Below, one piece after another: positions 53,355-61,400 of a stretch of DNA of 64,000 bases. The translations under genes and the position numbers were made by a program. How positions within the stretch are numbered: position 1 is the stretch's first letter; every line of letters starts with the position of its first letter. Below the pieces are notes generated by a model. The model was given only the letters and a program-made list of their open reading frames with translations. It made no database searches and was not told where the DNA came from. The DNA is from Aquamicrobium sp. (lineage in GTDB: Bacteria; Pseudomonadota; Alphaproteobacteria; Rhizobiales; Rhizobiaceae), in assembly GCF_023954335.1 (NCBI RefSeq), contig NZ_JAMLIE010000001.1:620001-684000 (forward strand), read 5' to 3'.

Positions 53355-53933
53355 ATGAATCCAGGCATGACCGATGAAAAAGCCTTCGACCCGTCCGACG
53401 TTCTGGGCGAGGACCGCTCGCTTCTGCTTGTCGAGGACGACAGGCCGTTCCTGACCCGGCTGGCCCGCGCCATGGAAAGCCGCGGCTTTCAGGTCGATAC
53501 GGCCGACAGCGTCGAGGAGGCGCTGGCCAAGGTGAAGGCCGGCGCGCCGGCCTATGCCGTGGTCGACATGCGGCTCGGCGACGGCAACGGCCTCGACGTG
53601 GTCGCCGCCATCCGCGAGAAGCGCGAGGACGCCCGCACCGTCATCCTGACCGGCTACGGCAACATCGCCACCGCCGTGACGGCGGTGAAGCTCGGCGCGG
53701 TTGACTATCTGTCGAAGCCCGCCGACGCCGACGACGTGTTCGCCGCGCTGACGCGCACCACCAACGACAAGGTCGCTCCGCCGGAAAACCCGATGTCGGC
53801 CGACCGCGTGCGCTGGGAGCATATCCAGCGCGTCTACGAGATGTGCGACCGCAACGTGTCGGAAACCGCCCGCCGGCTCAACATGCACCGCCGGACCTTG
53901 CAGCGCATCCTCGCCAAGCGCGCGCCGCGCTAG
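53355..53933 (+). CDS. actR: Response regulator ActR (RegA/PrrA family)
   Basis: A 192-residue two-domain response regulator. The receiver (residues about 20-135) has SLLLVEDDRPFLTRLARAME, the phospho-acceptor Asp in AVVDMRLGDGNGLD and the conserved Lys in DYLSKPADADDV. The C-terminal Fis-type HTH is WEHIQRVYEMCDRNVSETAR followed by RLNMHRRTLQRILAKRAPR. An ATG at 53367 is an alternative start. The gene is complete although an IS481-family element begins 2 bp after its TAG stop: the stop codon is part of the target duplication, so the protein is unaltered. Confidence 0.95.
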   Translation: MNPGMTDEKAFDPSDVLGEDRSLLLVEDDRPFLTRLARAMESRGFQVDTADSVEEALAKVKAGAPAYAVVDMRLGDGNGLDVVAAIREKREDARTVILTGYGNIATAVTAVKLGAVDYLSKPADADDVFAALTRTTNDKVAPPENPMSADRVRWEHIQRVYEMCDRNVSETARRLNMHRRTLQRILAKRAPR

Positions 53934-53934
53934 A
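53929..53934 (+). repeat. IS target-site duplication, left copy (GCTAGA)
   Basis: GCTAGA directly precedes the left end of the element and is repeated at 54970-54975. It contains the TAG stop codon of actR (53931-53933). It fits the NCTAGN target consensus known for IS481/IS1002. Confidence 0.85.
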
Positions 53935-54969
53935 TGTGAGCTTTCGGGAGGTTGTCCATTCGGACCGGACCGGGGAGACTGGAGTTACCAAGCTTCAGCA
54001 TCCACCGGAGGGTCCGAATGAACATCCACAAGAATGCCCGCCTGACGCCGTTGCGTCGAGAGGAGATGGCGCTGTCGGTGATTGAGGGGCGTCTTTCCCA
54101 AGCCCATGCGGCACGGACCTATGGCGTGTCGGCGAAGATCGTGGCGCGCTGGGTGGAGCGCTACAAGGCGGAAGGGCGGTCCGGCATGGGCGACCGATCC
54201 TCGCGGCCCGCCCATATGCCGCAGGCCACCGCGGCGTCGATCGCCGAGCGTATTGTGGTGCTGCGTCGGCTGCGCTGGACCGGCAAGCACATTGCCCATG
54301 AGGTTGGCGTCTCGCCGGCCACCGTCAGCCGGGTGCTCAGGCGCGCCGAGCTGTCGCGGCTCAAGGACATCGAGCCGGCCGCGCCGGTCAGGCGCTACGA
54401 ACGTGCCCATCCCGGCGAGATGATCCATATCGACATCAAGAAACTCGGCCGGTTCGACCGCGTCGGCCATCGCATCACCGGCGATCGGCGCGGCCAGTCC
54501 AACAGTCGCGGCATCGGCTGGGAGTTCGTCCATGTCGCCATCGACGATGCCTCGCGCATCGCCTTCAGCCAGATCCTGCCCGACGAGAAGAAGCAAAGCG
54601 CCGTCGCCTTCCTCACGGCGGCAGTCGCCTACTACGCCAGCCTCGGAATCACCGTCACTCGCGTCATGACCGACAACGGCTCGTGCTATCGCTCGAAGGC
54701 TTTCGCGCGCGCTTGCCGCGAATTCGGCCTCAAGCACATCCGAACCAGGCCCTACACGCCGCGCACAAACGGCAAGGCCGAGCGCTTCATCCAGACCGCC
54801 TTGCGCGAGTGGGCCTATGCCGTGGCCTATCCGACATCACGCCACCGTGCCGCTGAACTGCCGATCTGGCTCCACCGCTACAATTGGCATCGCCCGCATG
54901 GCAGCCTAAAGTCCAAACCACCAATCAGTCGCCTCCATCTAACCGGCGACAACCTCTTGAGGCTCCACA
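53935..54969 (+). mobile_element. Complete IS481-family insertion sequence, 1,035 bp
   Basis: The left end (53935-53956, starting TGTGAGC) and the inverted right end (54948-54969, ending CTCCACA) match at 15 of 22 positions, including a 9-bp block (GAGGTTGTC) and the terminal TGTG. The element is flanked by the 6-bp direct repeat GCTAGA and carries one intact transposase gene, so it looks complete and potentially active. The size is close to IS481 (about 1.05 kb). Insertion in the actR stop codon leaves actR coding sequence unchanged but separates it from the hairpin terminator at 55078-55108. Confidence 0.88.
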
Positions 54970-54974
54970 GCTAG
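54018..54974 (+). CDS. IS481-family DDE transposase
   Basis: A 318-residue transposase. The N-terminal HTH region (RLTPLRREEMALSVIEGRLS, VSAKIVARWVERYKAEGRSG, VGVSPATVSRVLRR) is followed by an rve-type DDE catalytic domain with Asp in GEMIHIDIKKLGRFDRVGH, Asp in VMTDNGSCYRSKAF and Glu in TNGKAERFIQTALREWAYA. The C-terminus is NWHRPHGSLKSKPPISRLHL. GGAGGGTCC precedes the ATG at 54018; an upstream in-frame start has no such site. The frame runs through the right inverted repeat, and its TAG stop (54972-54974) lies outside the element, in the duplicated target. Confidence 0.93.
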   Translation: MNIHKNARLTPLRREEMALSVIEGRLSQAHAARTYGVSAKIVARWVERYKAEGRSGMGDRSSRPAHMPQATAASIAERIVVLRRLRWTGKHIAHEVGVSPATVSRVLRRAELSRLKDIEPAAPVRRYERAHPGEMIHIDIKKLGRFDRVGHRITGDRRGQSNSRGIGWEFVHVAIDDASRIAFSQILPDEKKQSAVAFLTAAVAYYASLGITVTRVMTDNGSCYRSKAFARACREFGLKHIRTRPYTPRTNGKAERFIQTALREWAYAVAYPTSRHRAAELPIWLHRYNWHRPHGSLKSKPPISRLHLTGDNLLRLHS

Positions 54975-54975
54975 A
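54970..54975 (+). repeat. IS target-site duplication, right copy (GCTAGA)
   Basis: This copy of GCTAGA follows the right end of the IS. Its TAG (54972-54974) serves as the transposase stop codon, mirroring the left copy, which serves actR. Confidence 0.85.
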
Positions 54976-55077
54976 GCATGTCTCAATAGCCTGAAGCGCA
55001 AGGAGCGAATCTGAAAGATCGCGACGCGCTTCAGGCCGGTTCGCCGCCGCCGCTATCAGTCCTGCCACAAAAAGAAG

Positions 55078-55108
55078 ACCCCGCCCTTCTTTGCGGAAGG
55101 AGCGGGGT
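55078..55108. terminator. Bidirectional hairpin terminator downstream of the IS
   Basis: ACCCCGC pairs with GCGGGGT and CCTTC with GAAGG around a TTTGC loop, with a single bulged base. GTTTGTTG follows on the plus strand, and CTTCTTTTTG on the minus strand. It was probably the native terminator of actSR before the 1-kb element inserted. Confidence 0.7.
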
Positions 55109-55572
55109 TTGTTGCCTGAGTGATGCTTCATAGCATTGTTGCCCGGTTGGTCAACAGTCCGTCAATGTATGGTGAACGAAGGGTAAGCGCCGCCCGCCAG
55201 AGACCGGCTTTGGAGGCGAGACAGAAATAACCATTTGAAATCAAAGGGTATCTACGGCTCCATTCCTTAGGTGACCTTGTCGGATGGAAGGGAACATGCC
55301 GTCCGACCAGCGGGTCTGGCCCAATGGCTGGGGTCGGCATTGCCATACCCGGCAGTCGGCGGTCTCGTGTCCGGAGCGGCTGGCCGGCGGGCTTCGGCCG
55401 AATCGGCAAGCCTGTCGTGGCGGCCGGACCCCGCCTCTTGTGCGGTCTTGCCCCGCATCTCGTCTGCCGAAACCGTATTTGCCGACAATTCGAATTAACA
55501 CCCCTTTAAAACGCCCGAATTAGCCTGCAACGCGATCCGCGACTCTCCTCGAACCCGGAAAACGCGCAACGC
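55109..55572. other. 464-bp intergenic region before the penicillin-binding protein gene
   Basis: No convincing gene. Several short frames on both strands have no ribosome-binding site, codon bias or recognisable residues. AT-rich pieces at 55195-55260 and 55490-55520 (TTCGAATTAACACCCCTTTA) may include the promoter of the downstream gene, but I cannot assign hexamers. Confidence 0.5.
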
Positions 55573-57918
55573 ATGGCGAGCCGCAAACGCACAGGACGCA
55601 TAGAGCCGAGCTTCGACGGCTTCTCCGGCCACGAGGCGCAGGACGGCTTTCGCCTCAGCGCCGACGACCGGGTGATGCCGCCGTCGCGCAAGGCGGCGAA
55701 GGGCCATGCCGGCAAGGCGCAAGGAGGCAGGGCGCGCCGCGCCGAGCCAGAACTGGGCCCGGCCAAACGCTCCGCCGCTCCGGCGCGTGCTGGCGGGCGC
55801 GGCAGACGAGGGCGCAAGCGGGCCCGTGGCGGCGGCGTCTTCGCCTTCATGCGCCGCTCGGTCTACTGGGCGATGGTGCTGGCGCTGTGGGCCGGCATCG
55901 CCGGCGCCGGGCTGGTGGCCTATTACGGGGCGCAGATGCCGGCGGCCACGACATGGGCCGTGCCCGACCGGCCGCCCAACGTGCGCATCGTCGACGTCAA
56001 CAGCCAGCTCGTCGCCAATCGTGGCATGACCGGCGGCGAGGCGGTCGGCCTGCACGAGATGTCGCCCTTCATCCCGCAGGCGGTGATCGCCATCGAGGAC
56101 CGGCGCTTCCATTCGCATTTCGGCGTCGACCCCATCGGCCTCACCCGCGCCATGGTCTCAAACGTCCTCGATCGCCGCGTCAGCCAGGGCGGCTCGACGC
56201 TGACCCAGCAGCTCGCCAAGAACCTGTTCCTCAAGCCCGAGCGCACCATCGAGCGCAAGGTGCAGGAGGTGCTGATGGCGCTGTGGCTGGAGCGCACCCA
56301 CACCAAGGACCAGATCCTCGAGATGTATCTGAACCGGGTCTATTTCGGCTCGGGTTCCTACGGCGTCGAGGCCGCCTCGCGGCGCTATTTCGGAAAGTCC
56401 GCGCGCGACGTTTCGCTCTCCGAGGCCGCGCTGCTCGCCGGGTTGCTGAAAGCGCCGTCGCGGCTGTCGCCGGCGCGCGACCCCAAGGCGGCCGAGAACC
56501 GCGCCCAGATCGTCCTCGCCGCCATGCGCGACCAGGGCATGATCGGCGACAGCCAGCTCGCCGCCGCGATCTCGACCCCGGCCGTGCGCGCCGCCGCCTA
56601 CTGGACCGGCTCCGAGCACTACCTCGCCGACCGGGTGATGGAGGAGCTGCCGCAGCTGATCGGCGAGGTGCGGTCCGACCTCGTGGTCGAGACCACGGTC
56701 GACCTCGTGCTCCAGACCTTCGCCGAGGCCTCGATCCGCCGGCTGATCGACGCCGAGGGCAAGAAGCACAATGTCAGCCAGGGCGCGCTCGTCTCCATCG
56801 ACGCGTCTGGCGCGGTGCGCGCCATGGTCGGCGGCTACGACTACGCCACCAGCCAGTTCGACCGCGCCTCCGAGGCGCGCCGCCAGCCCGGCTCGGCCTT
56901 CAAGCCGTTCGTGTTCATGGCGGCGATGGAGAACGGCATGTCGCCCGACACGGTGCTGAACGACGCGCCGATCAAGATCGGCAAATGGGCGCCGAAGAAC
57001 TACAACGACAAATATTACGGCCGCGTCTCGCTGACGACGGCGCTGGCGCGTTCGCTGAACTCGGTCGCGGTGCAGCTGGCGCAGGCGGTCGGGCCGGCGG
57101 CGATCGTCGAGACGGCGTGGCGCATGGGCATCGAATCGAACCTCGAGCCCAACCTTTCCATCGCCCTCGGCACGTCCGAGGTGACGCCGCTCGAGCTGAC
57201 CGCCGCCTATGTGCCCTTCGCCAATGGCGGCTTCCGCCCCGACATCCATTTCGTCAAGCGCATCCGCAATGTGAAGGGCGAGGTGCTCTACGAGCATCGC
57301 GGCGCGTCCGGCCCGCGCATCGCGCGCCCCGAAGTGATCGGCGCCATGAACACGATGATGGCGCAGACGATCTCGGACGGCACCGCCCGGCGCGCCGCCT
57401 TCGGCTGGCCCGCCGCCGGCAAGACCGGCACCTCGCAGAACGCGCGCGACGCCTGGTTCGTCGGCTACACCGCGAATTTAACCACCGGCGTCTGGTTCGG
57501 CAACGACAACGGCGCGCCGACCAAGAACATCACCGGCGGCTCGCTGCCCGCCGCCGCCTGGAACGAGTTCATGGCCGCCGCCCATGAGGGCGTGCCGGTG
57601 GCGGCGCTGCCCGGCGGCTGGAGCAGCGGCGGGAACCAGGGCCTCATCGGCCGGATCGGCGACATCCTGCGCAACGAGCCGAACGAGACCGCGGCCGCCC
57701 CGCAGGCATCCGCCCCCCGGCCTGTGCCGCAGGCGGCAACCGCCCGCCCGTCCGCGCCGCAGGCAGCGCCCCAAGCCGCTCCGCCGGCCCCGCCCGCGCC
57801 TGTCGGGGATCGCACCGCTTCGATCCGGCGGCCCGTCCCGAAAGCCGACGTCGGACCCGCGACGCAACGGCCCGAACGGCAGCCCGGCTCGATCATGGAC
57901 ATCATTCTCGGCAACTGA
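55573..57918 (+). CDS. Class A penicillin-binding protein (PBP1A family)
   Basis: A 781-residue bifunctional peptidoglycan synthase. A basic cytoplasmic N-terminus of about 90 residues precedes one membrane anchor (SVYWAMVLALWAGIAGAGLV). The GT51 glycosyltransferase domain (about 150-320) has the catalytic Glu in IAIEDRRFHSHFGVDP and the QGGSTLTQQLAKNLFL motif. The transpeptidase domain has SxxK in RQPGSAFKPFVF, SxN in ARSLNSVAVQ and KTG in AAGKTGTSQNARDAW. A Pro/Ala-rich tail of about 90 residues ends the protein. Both active sites are intact. Convergent with the PAS-LuxR gene. Confidence 0.95.
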   Translation: MASRKRTGRIEPSFDGFSGHEAQDGFRLSADDRVMPPSRKAAKGHAGKAQGGRARRAEPELGPAKRSAAPARAGGRGRRGRKRARGGGVFAFMRRSVYWAMVLALWAGIAGAGLVAYYGAQMPAATTWAVPDRPPNVRIVDVNSQLVANRGMTGGEAVGLHEMSPFIPQAVIAIEDRRFHSHFGVDPIGLTRAMVSNVLDRRVSQGGSTLTQQLAKNLFLKPERTIERKVQEVLMALWLERTHTKDQILEMYLNRVYFGSGSYGVEAASRRYFGKSARDVSLSEAALLAGLLKAPSRLSPARDPKAAENRAQIVLAAMRDQGMIGDSQLAAAISTPAVRAAAYWTGSEHYLADRVMEELPQLIGEVRSDLVVETTVDLVLQTFAEASIRRLIDAEGKKHNVSQGALVSIDASGAVRAMVGGYDYATSQFDRASEARRQPGSAFKPFVFMAAMENGMSPDTVLNDAPIKIGKWAPKNYNDKYYGRVSLTTALARSLNSVAVQLAQAVGPAAIVETAWRMGIESNLEPNLSIALGTSEVTPLELTAAYVPFANGGFRPDIHFVKRIRNVKGEVLYEHRGASGPRIARPEVIGAMNTMMAQTISDGTARRAAFGWPAAGKTGTSQNARDAWFVGYTANLTTGVWFGNDNGAPTKNITGGSLPAAAWNEFMAAAHEGVPVAALPGGWSSGGNQGLIGRIGDILRNEPNETAAAPQASAPRPVPQAATARPSAPQAAPQAAPPAPPAPVGDRTASIRRPVPKADVGPATQRPERQPGSIMDIILGN

Positions 57919-57953
57919 ACGGAAATGAGCCCGTCGCTCTTCCTGACCCGCGC

Positions 57954-58511
57954 TCAGCCCGGCATCGACGACAGGTGCGACAGGAGCTCGGCGACGTTCG
58001 ATGCGCCGCATTTCTTGAGCAGCCGCGCCCGGTAGGCCTCGACGGTGCGCGGCGAGATCGACAGCATGCGGCCGATCTCCTTCGAGGTGCGGCCTTCGCC
58101 GAGATGCATGACGATCTGGCGCTCGCGGGTCGAGAGGTCGAGAATGGGGCGCGTCTGCGACAGGTCGGCGAAGCTCCACACCGCCCGGCGCAGCGGGTCG
58201 TCGTCGCGGGTCAGCGAGTGGCCGCGCACCCGGCACCAGAACAGCGACCCGTCCTTGCGCGCCATGATGCGCTCGTCGGAATAGCGGTTGTTCTTCCTGA
58301 GCGGTTCGACGCCGACGTCGCGGATGCGCACGAACTCCTCGAAGGACGGGTAGAGGATGGCGAAGGACCGGTCCTCCAGCTCCTTGACCTCGTAGCCGAA
58401 CATCTCGGCGAAGCGCGGATTGCAGGCGCGGATGACCCGGCTTTCGGTCACGACGAGACCGACGGGCGCATGTTCGAAGGCGAGAAGGTGAAGATCGTCT
58501 TTGGTCGTCAT
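57954..58511 (-). CDS. PAS domain-LuxR HTH transcriptional regulator
   Basis: A 185-residue regulator: PAS domain at about residues 8-118 (HAPVGLVVTESRVIRACNPR, PLRKNNRYSDERIMARKDGS) and a LuxR/FixJ helix-turn-helix at about 124-182 (LSTRERQIVMHLGEGRTSKE, IGRMLSISPRTVEAYRARLL). There is no receiver domain. It diverges from a branched-chain-type ABC transporter operon, and similar PAS-LuxR proteins often regulate adjacent uptake genes, so it probably controls that operon. The ATG at 58511 is used; the frame extends upstream across the promoter without similarity. Ligand unknown. Confidence 0.88.
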   Translation of the reverse strand: MTTKDDLHLLAFEHAPVGLVVTESRVIRACNPRFAEMFGYEVKELEDRSFAILYPSFEEFVRIRDVGVEPLRKNNRYSDERIMARKDGSLFWCRVRGHSLTRDDDPLRRAVWSFADLSQTRPILDLSTRERQIVMHLGEGRTSKEIGRMLSISPRTVEAYRARLLKKCGASNVAELLSHLSSMPG

Positions 58512-58515
58512 GATC

Positions 58516-58552
58516 GGTATTTTTACGATGCCTGGACTGGTATTTATACGAT
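58516..58552. promoter_or_regulatory. Tandem 14-bp direct repeat in the PAS-LuxR/ABC divergent promoter
   Basis: GGTATTTTTACGAT (58516-58529) and GGTATTTATACGAT (58539-58552) differ at one position and start 23 bp apart, about two helical turns. They lie between the divergent starts at 58511 and 58642, right next to the regulator gene. I infer these are binding sites for the PAS-LuxR regulator, repressing or activating both units. Confidence 0.6.
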
Positions 58553-58641
58553 ATTGCGGGTGGGTGTCTTCCTCTTCGATAATGCTTTCAGGACAGGAGA
58601 GCGCCGGTCGGCGGCCATCCGTCTTTCGTGGAGGAGACATC

Positions 58642-59838
58642 ATGAAAAAGCTGTTCGCCGCGCTCGCCGTGGCCACCGCGCTTATGGGCATGCCTGCGAA
58701 GGCTGAGGACGGCCCGGTGAAGATCGCCCTGCTGCACGGCCTTTCCGGCTCGCCGCTGGAGGCCTATTCCAAGCAGACCCATGCCGGCTTCGAGCTCGGC
58801 CTCGAATACGCCACCAATGGCACGCTCGAGGTCAAGGGCCGCAAGATCGAAGTCATCAAGAAGGACACGCAGTTCAAGCCCGACGTGGCGCGCGCCCTGC
58901 TCGCCGAGGCCTATGGCGACGACGACGCGCTGATCGCCGTCGGCGACACCTCGTCGGGCGTCGCGCTGGCGCTGCTGCCGGTCGCCGAGGAGTACGAGAA
59001 GATCCTGCTGGTCGAGCCGGCCGTCGCCGACAGCCTGACCGGGCCGGATTCCAACCGCTACGTCTTCAAGACCTCGCGCAACTCGTCGATGGACATGCAG
59101 GCGCAGGCCATCGCGCTGAAGCCCGACGCCAACCTCTATGTCGCGACGCTGGCGCAGGACTACGCCTTCGGCCGCGACGGCATCGCCGCCTTCAAGGCCG
59201 CGCTCGACGGCACCGGCGCCAATGTCGTGGCCGAGGAATACGTGCCGCAGCAGACCACCGACTTCACCGCCACCATCGAGCGGCTGTTCAACGCGCTGCG
59301 CGACAAGCCGGGCCGCAAGGTGATCTTCATGAATGTCGCCGGCATCGACGCCATGACGCCGCTCGCCGCCGCCGATCCCGGCCGCTACGACATCGAGCTG
59401 TCCTCCGGCGGCAACATCCTGCCCGCGCTCGTCGGCTACAAGCAGGTGCCGGGCATGGAAGGCGCGATGTACTACTATTACGAAGCGCCGAAGAACCCGG
59501 TCAACGACTGGCTGGTGGCCGAGCACACGAAGCGATTCAACGCCCCGCCCGACTTCTTCACCGCCGGCGGCATGGCCTCGGCCATGGCCATCGTCGCGGC
59601 GCTGGAAAAGGCGGAAGGCTGGGACACCGAAAGCCTGATCACGGCGATGGAGGGCATGACCTTCGACACGCCCAAGGGCCCGATGACCTTCCGGCCCGAG
59701 GACCATCAGGCGCTCCAGTCGATGTACCACTTCAAGATCAAGGTCGAGGACGGCGTCGACTGGGCCATCCCCGAGCTGGTGCGCGAGATCAAGCCGGAGG
59801 AGATGAACATCCCCGTCGGCAGGAACAACCAGGAATAA
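58642..59838 (+). CDS. Branched-chain-type ABC transporter substrate-binding protein
   Basis: A 398-residue LivK-family periplasmic protein. The signal peptide is MKKLFAALAVATALMGMPAK (cleavage near AKA-EDGP). The mature part shows the type I fold: VKIALLHGLSGSPLEAYSKQ, DTSSGVALALLPVAEEYEKI, LAQDYAFGRDGIAAFKAALD. Similar proteins bind branched-chain or aromatic amino acids, urea or short amides; the residues do not tell which. GGAGGAGA precedes the ATG at 58642 and decides the start over an in-frame upstream extension. Confidence 0.93.
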   Translation: MKKLFAALAVATALMGMPAKAEDGPVKIALLHGLSGSPLEAYSKQTHAGFELGLEYATNGTLEVKGRKIEVIKKDTQFKPDVARALLAEAYGDDDALIAVGDTSSGVALALLPVAEEYEKILLVEPAVADSLTGPDSNRYVFKTSRNSSMDMQAQAIALKPDANLYVATLAQDYAFGRDGIAAFKAALDGTGANVVAEEYVPQQTTDFTATIERLFNALRDKPGRKVIFMNVAGIDAMTPLAAADPGRYDIELSSGGNILPALVGYKQVPGMEGAMYYYYEAPKNPVNDWLVAEHTKRFNAPPDFFTAGGMASAMAIVAALEKAEGWDTESLITAMEGMTFDTPKGPMTFRPEDHQALQSMYHFKIKVEDGVDWAIPELVREIKPEEMNIPVGRNNQE

Positions 59839-59915
59839 TCGTCAAGGCTGCGCCGCCCCGCATTCGCCTGCCGGGGCGAGGGGCGGCGCAGCCATTTCCG
59901 AAAGAGTTGCTTTCC

Positions 59916-60683
59916 GTGTCCACCCCGTCCATCCGCACCGAGAACCTGACGATCCGCTTCGGCGGCCATGCCGCCGTCGACAACGTCACCTGCGCCTTCC
60001 GGCCGGGGGAGTTGACGGTTATCGTCGGGCCGAACGGGGCGGGCAAGACCACCTGGTTCAACCTCGTTTCCGGCCAGCTCAAGCCGACGGAAGGGCGCAT
60101 CTTCAAGGGCGAGACCGAGATCACCGCGCTCTCGCCCTCCGCCCGCGCCCGGCTCGGTATCGGCCGCGCCTTCCAGCTGACCAACCTGTTCCCCAAGCTC
60201 TCCGTGCTGGAGAATGTGCGCCTTGCGGTGCAGGCGCGGGCAGGGCAGGGTGGACGCATCCTGACACGTGCCTCCGCCTTGACCGAAATCCGCGACAAGG
60301 CGCAAAGCTTCGTCGATGCGACCCGGCTTTCCGCCGTCGCGCGCTTTCCGGCCGCTGCGCTGCCGCATGGGGACCAGCGCAAGCTCGAGGTGGCGATGCT
60401 GGCGGCTATGGAGCCGGACGTGTTCATGTTCGACGAGCCGACCGCCGGCATGTCCGCCGACGAGGCCCCGGCGATCCTCGAGCTGATCGCCGAGATCAAG
60501 AAGGACACGGGCAAGACGATCCTGCTGGTCGAGCACAAGATGGACGTGGTGCGGGCGCTCGCCGACCGCATCGTGGTGCTGCACAACGGCGCGCTGATCG
60601 CCGACGGCAAGCCCGCCGAGGTGATGGCGCTGCCCATCGTGCGCGACATCTACCTCGGCATCGGCGCGGAGGAGGTTGCATGA
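59916..60683 (+). CDS. livG: Branched-chain-type ABC transporter ATPase (LivG)
   Basis: A 255-residue ABC ATPase. Walker A is VGPNGAGKTTWFNLVSGQLK, the LivG-specific stretch is GIGRAFQLTNLFPKLSVLEN, and Walker B/D-loop is FMFDEPTAGMSADEAPAILE. The signature loop is degenerate (AALPHGDQRKLEVAMLAAME), which is common in this subfamily. I chose the GTG at 59916, 8 nt after AAAGAG; TTG at 59907 is an alternative. Overlaps the next gene by ATGA. Confidence 0.9.
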   Translation: MSTPSIRTENLTIRFGGHAAVDNVTCAFRPGELTVIVGPNGAGKTTWFNLVSGQLKPTEGRIFKGETEITALSPSARARLGIGRAFQLTNLFPKLSVLENVRLAVQARAGQGGRILTRASALTEIRDKAQSFVDATRLSAVARFPAAALPHGDQRKLEVAMLAAMEPDVFMFDEPTAGMSADEAPAILELIAEIKKDTGKTILLVEHKMDVVRALADRIVVLHNGALIADGKPAEVMALPIVRDIYLGIGAEEVA

Positions 60684-61399
60684 GGGAAGCGATCCTGCGC
60701 CTCGACGATGTCTGCACCGACATCGCGCAGTACCACATCCTCCACGGCGTCTCGCTCGACGTGCCGGAGGGGGGCGTCCATGTGCTGCTTGGCCGCAACG
60801 GCGCCGGCAAGACCACGACCTTGCGCACCATCATGGGCCTGTGGCGGGCTAGGAAAGGCGCGATCGTCTTCCGCCACCACGACATCACCGCGCTGTCGAC
60901 GCCTGACATCGCCCGGCTCGGCGTCGCCTTCGTGCCGGAGAACATGGGCATCTTCGGCGGGCTGACGGTCGAGGAGAACATGCGCCTCGCCGCCTCGGGC
61001 GGCCGCTTCGACGATCAGCGGCTCCAGCGCATCCTTTCCCTGTTCCCGGCGATGGAAAAATTCTGGCGCAACCAGGCGCACGCGCTGTCCGGCGGCCAGA
61101 AGCAGATGCTGGCCATCTCGCGCGCCATCATCGAGAAGCGCGACCTGATCCTGATCGACGAGCCGACCAAGGGGCTCGCTCCCGCGATCATCCGCGCCAT
61201 GATCGACGCCTTCCGCGAGATATCGCGCGAGACGACCATCCTGCTGGTCGAGCAGAATTTCCACTTCGCCCGCGCGCTCGGCCAAACGGTCGCGGTGATC
61301 GACGACGGCCGCGTCGTCCATCGCGGCTCGATGGCCGATCTCGCCGCCGACGAGGCGTTGCAGAATGAGTTCCTCAGCCTGTCGATGGAGGCGCATTGA
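60680..61399 (+). CDS. livF: Branched-chain-type ABC transporter ATPase (LivF)
   Basis: A 239-residue ABC ATPase: HGVSLDVPEGGVHVLLGRNG and AGKTTTLRTIMGLWRARKG (Walker A), signature LSGGQKQMLAISRAIIEKRD, Walker B LILIDEPTKGLAPAIIRAMI, and H-loop TILLVEQNFHFARALGQTVA. It is the LivF-type partner of the preceding ATPase, whose stop its ATG overlaps. It is followed 1 nt later by the permease. Confidence 0.93.
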   Translation: MREAILRLDDVCTDIAQYHILHGVSLDVPEGGVHVLLGRNGAGKTTTLRTIMGLWRARKGAIVFRHHDITALSTPDIARLGVAFVPENMGIFGGLTVEENMRLAASGGRFDDQRLQRILSLFPAMEKFWRNQAHALSGGQKQMLAISRAIIEKRDLILIDEPTKGLAPAIIRAMIDAFREISRETTILLVEQNFHFARALGQTVAVIDDGRVVHRGSMADLAADEALQNEFLSLSMEAH

Positions 61400-61400
61400 G

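Noticed and set aside
53929..54975. Disruption of actR by the insertion sequence
   Set aside because: The insertion point is in the stop codon and the duplication restores TAG, so the actR protein is unchanged.
55128..55523. Several small overlapping frames before the penicillin-binding protein
   Set aside because: Frames on both strands overlap each other, lack ribosome-binding sites and show no recognisable residues.
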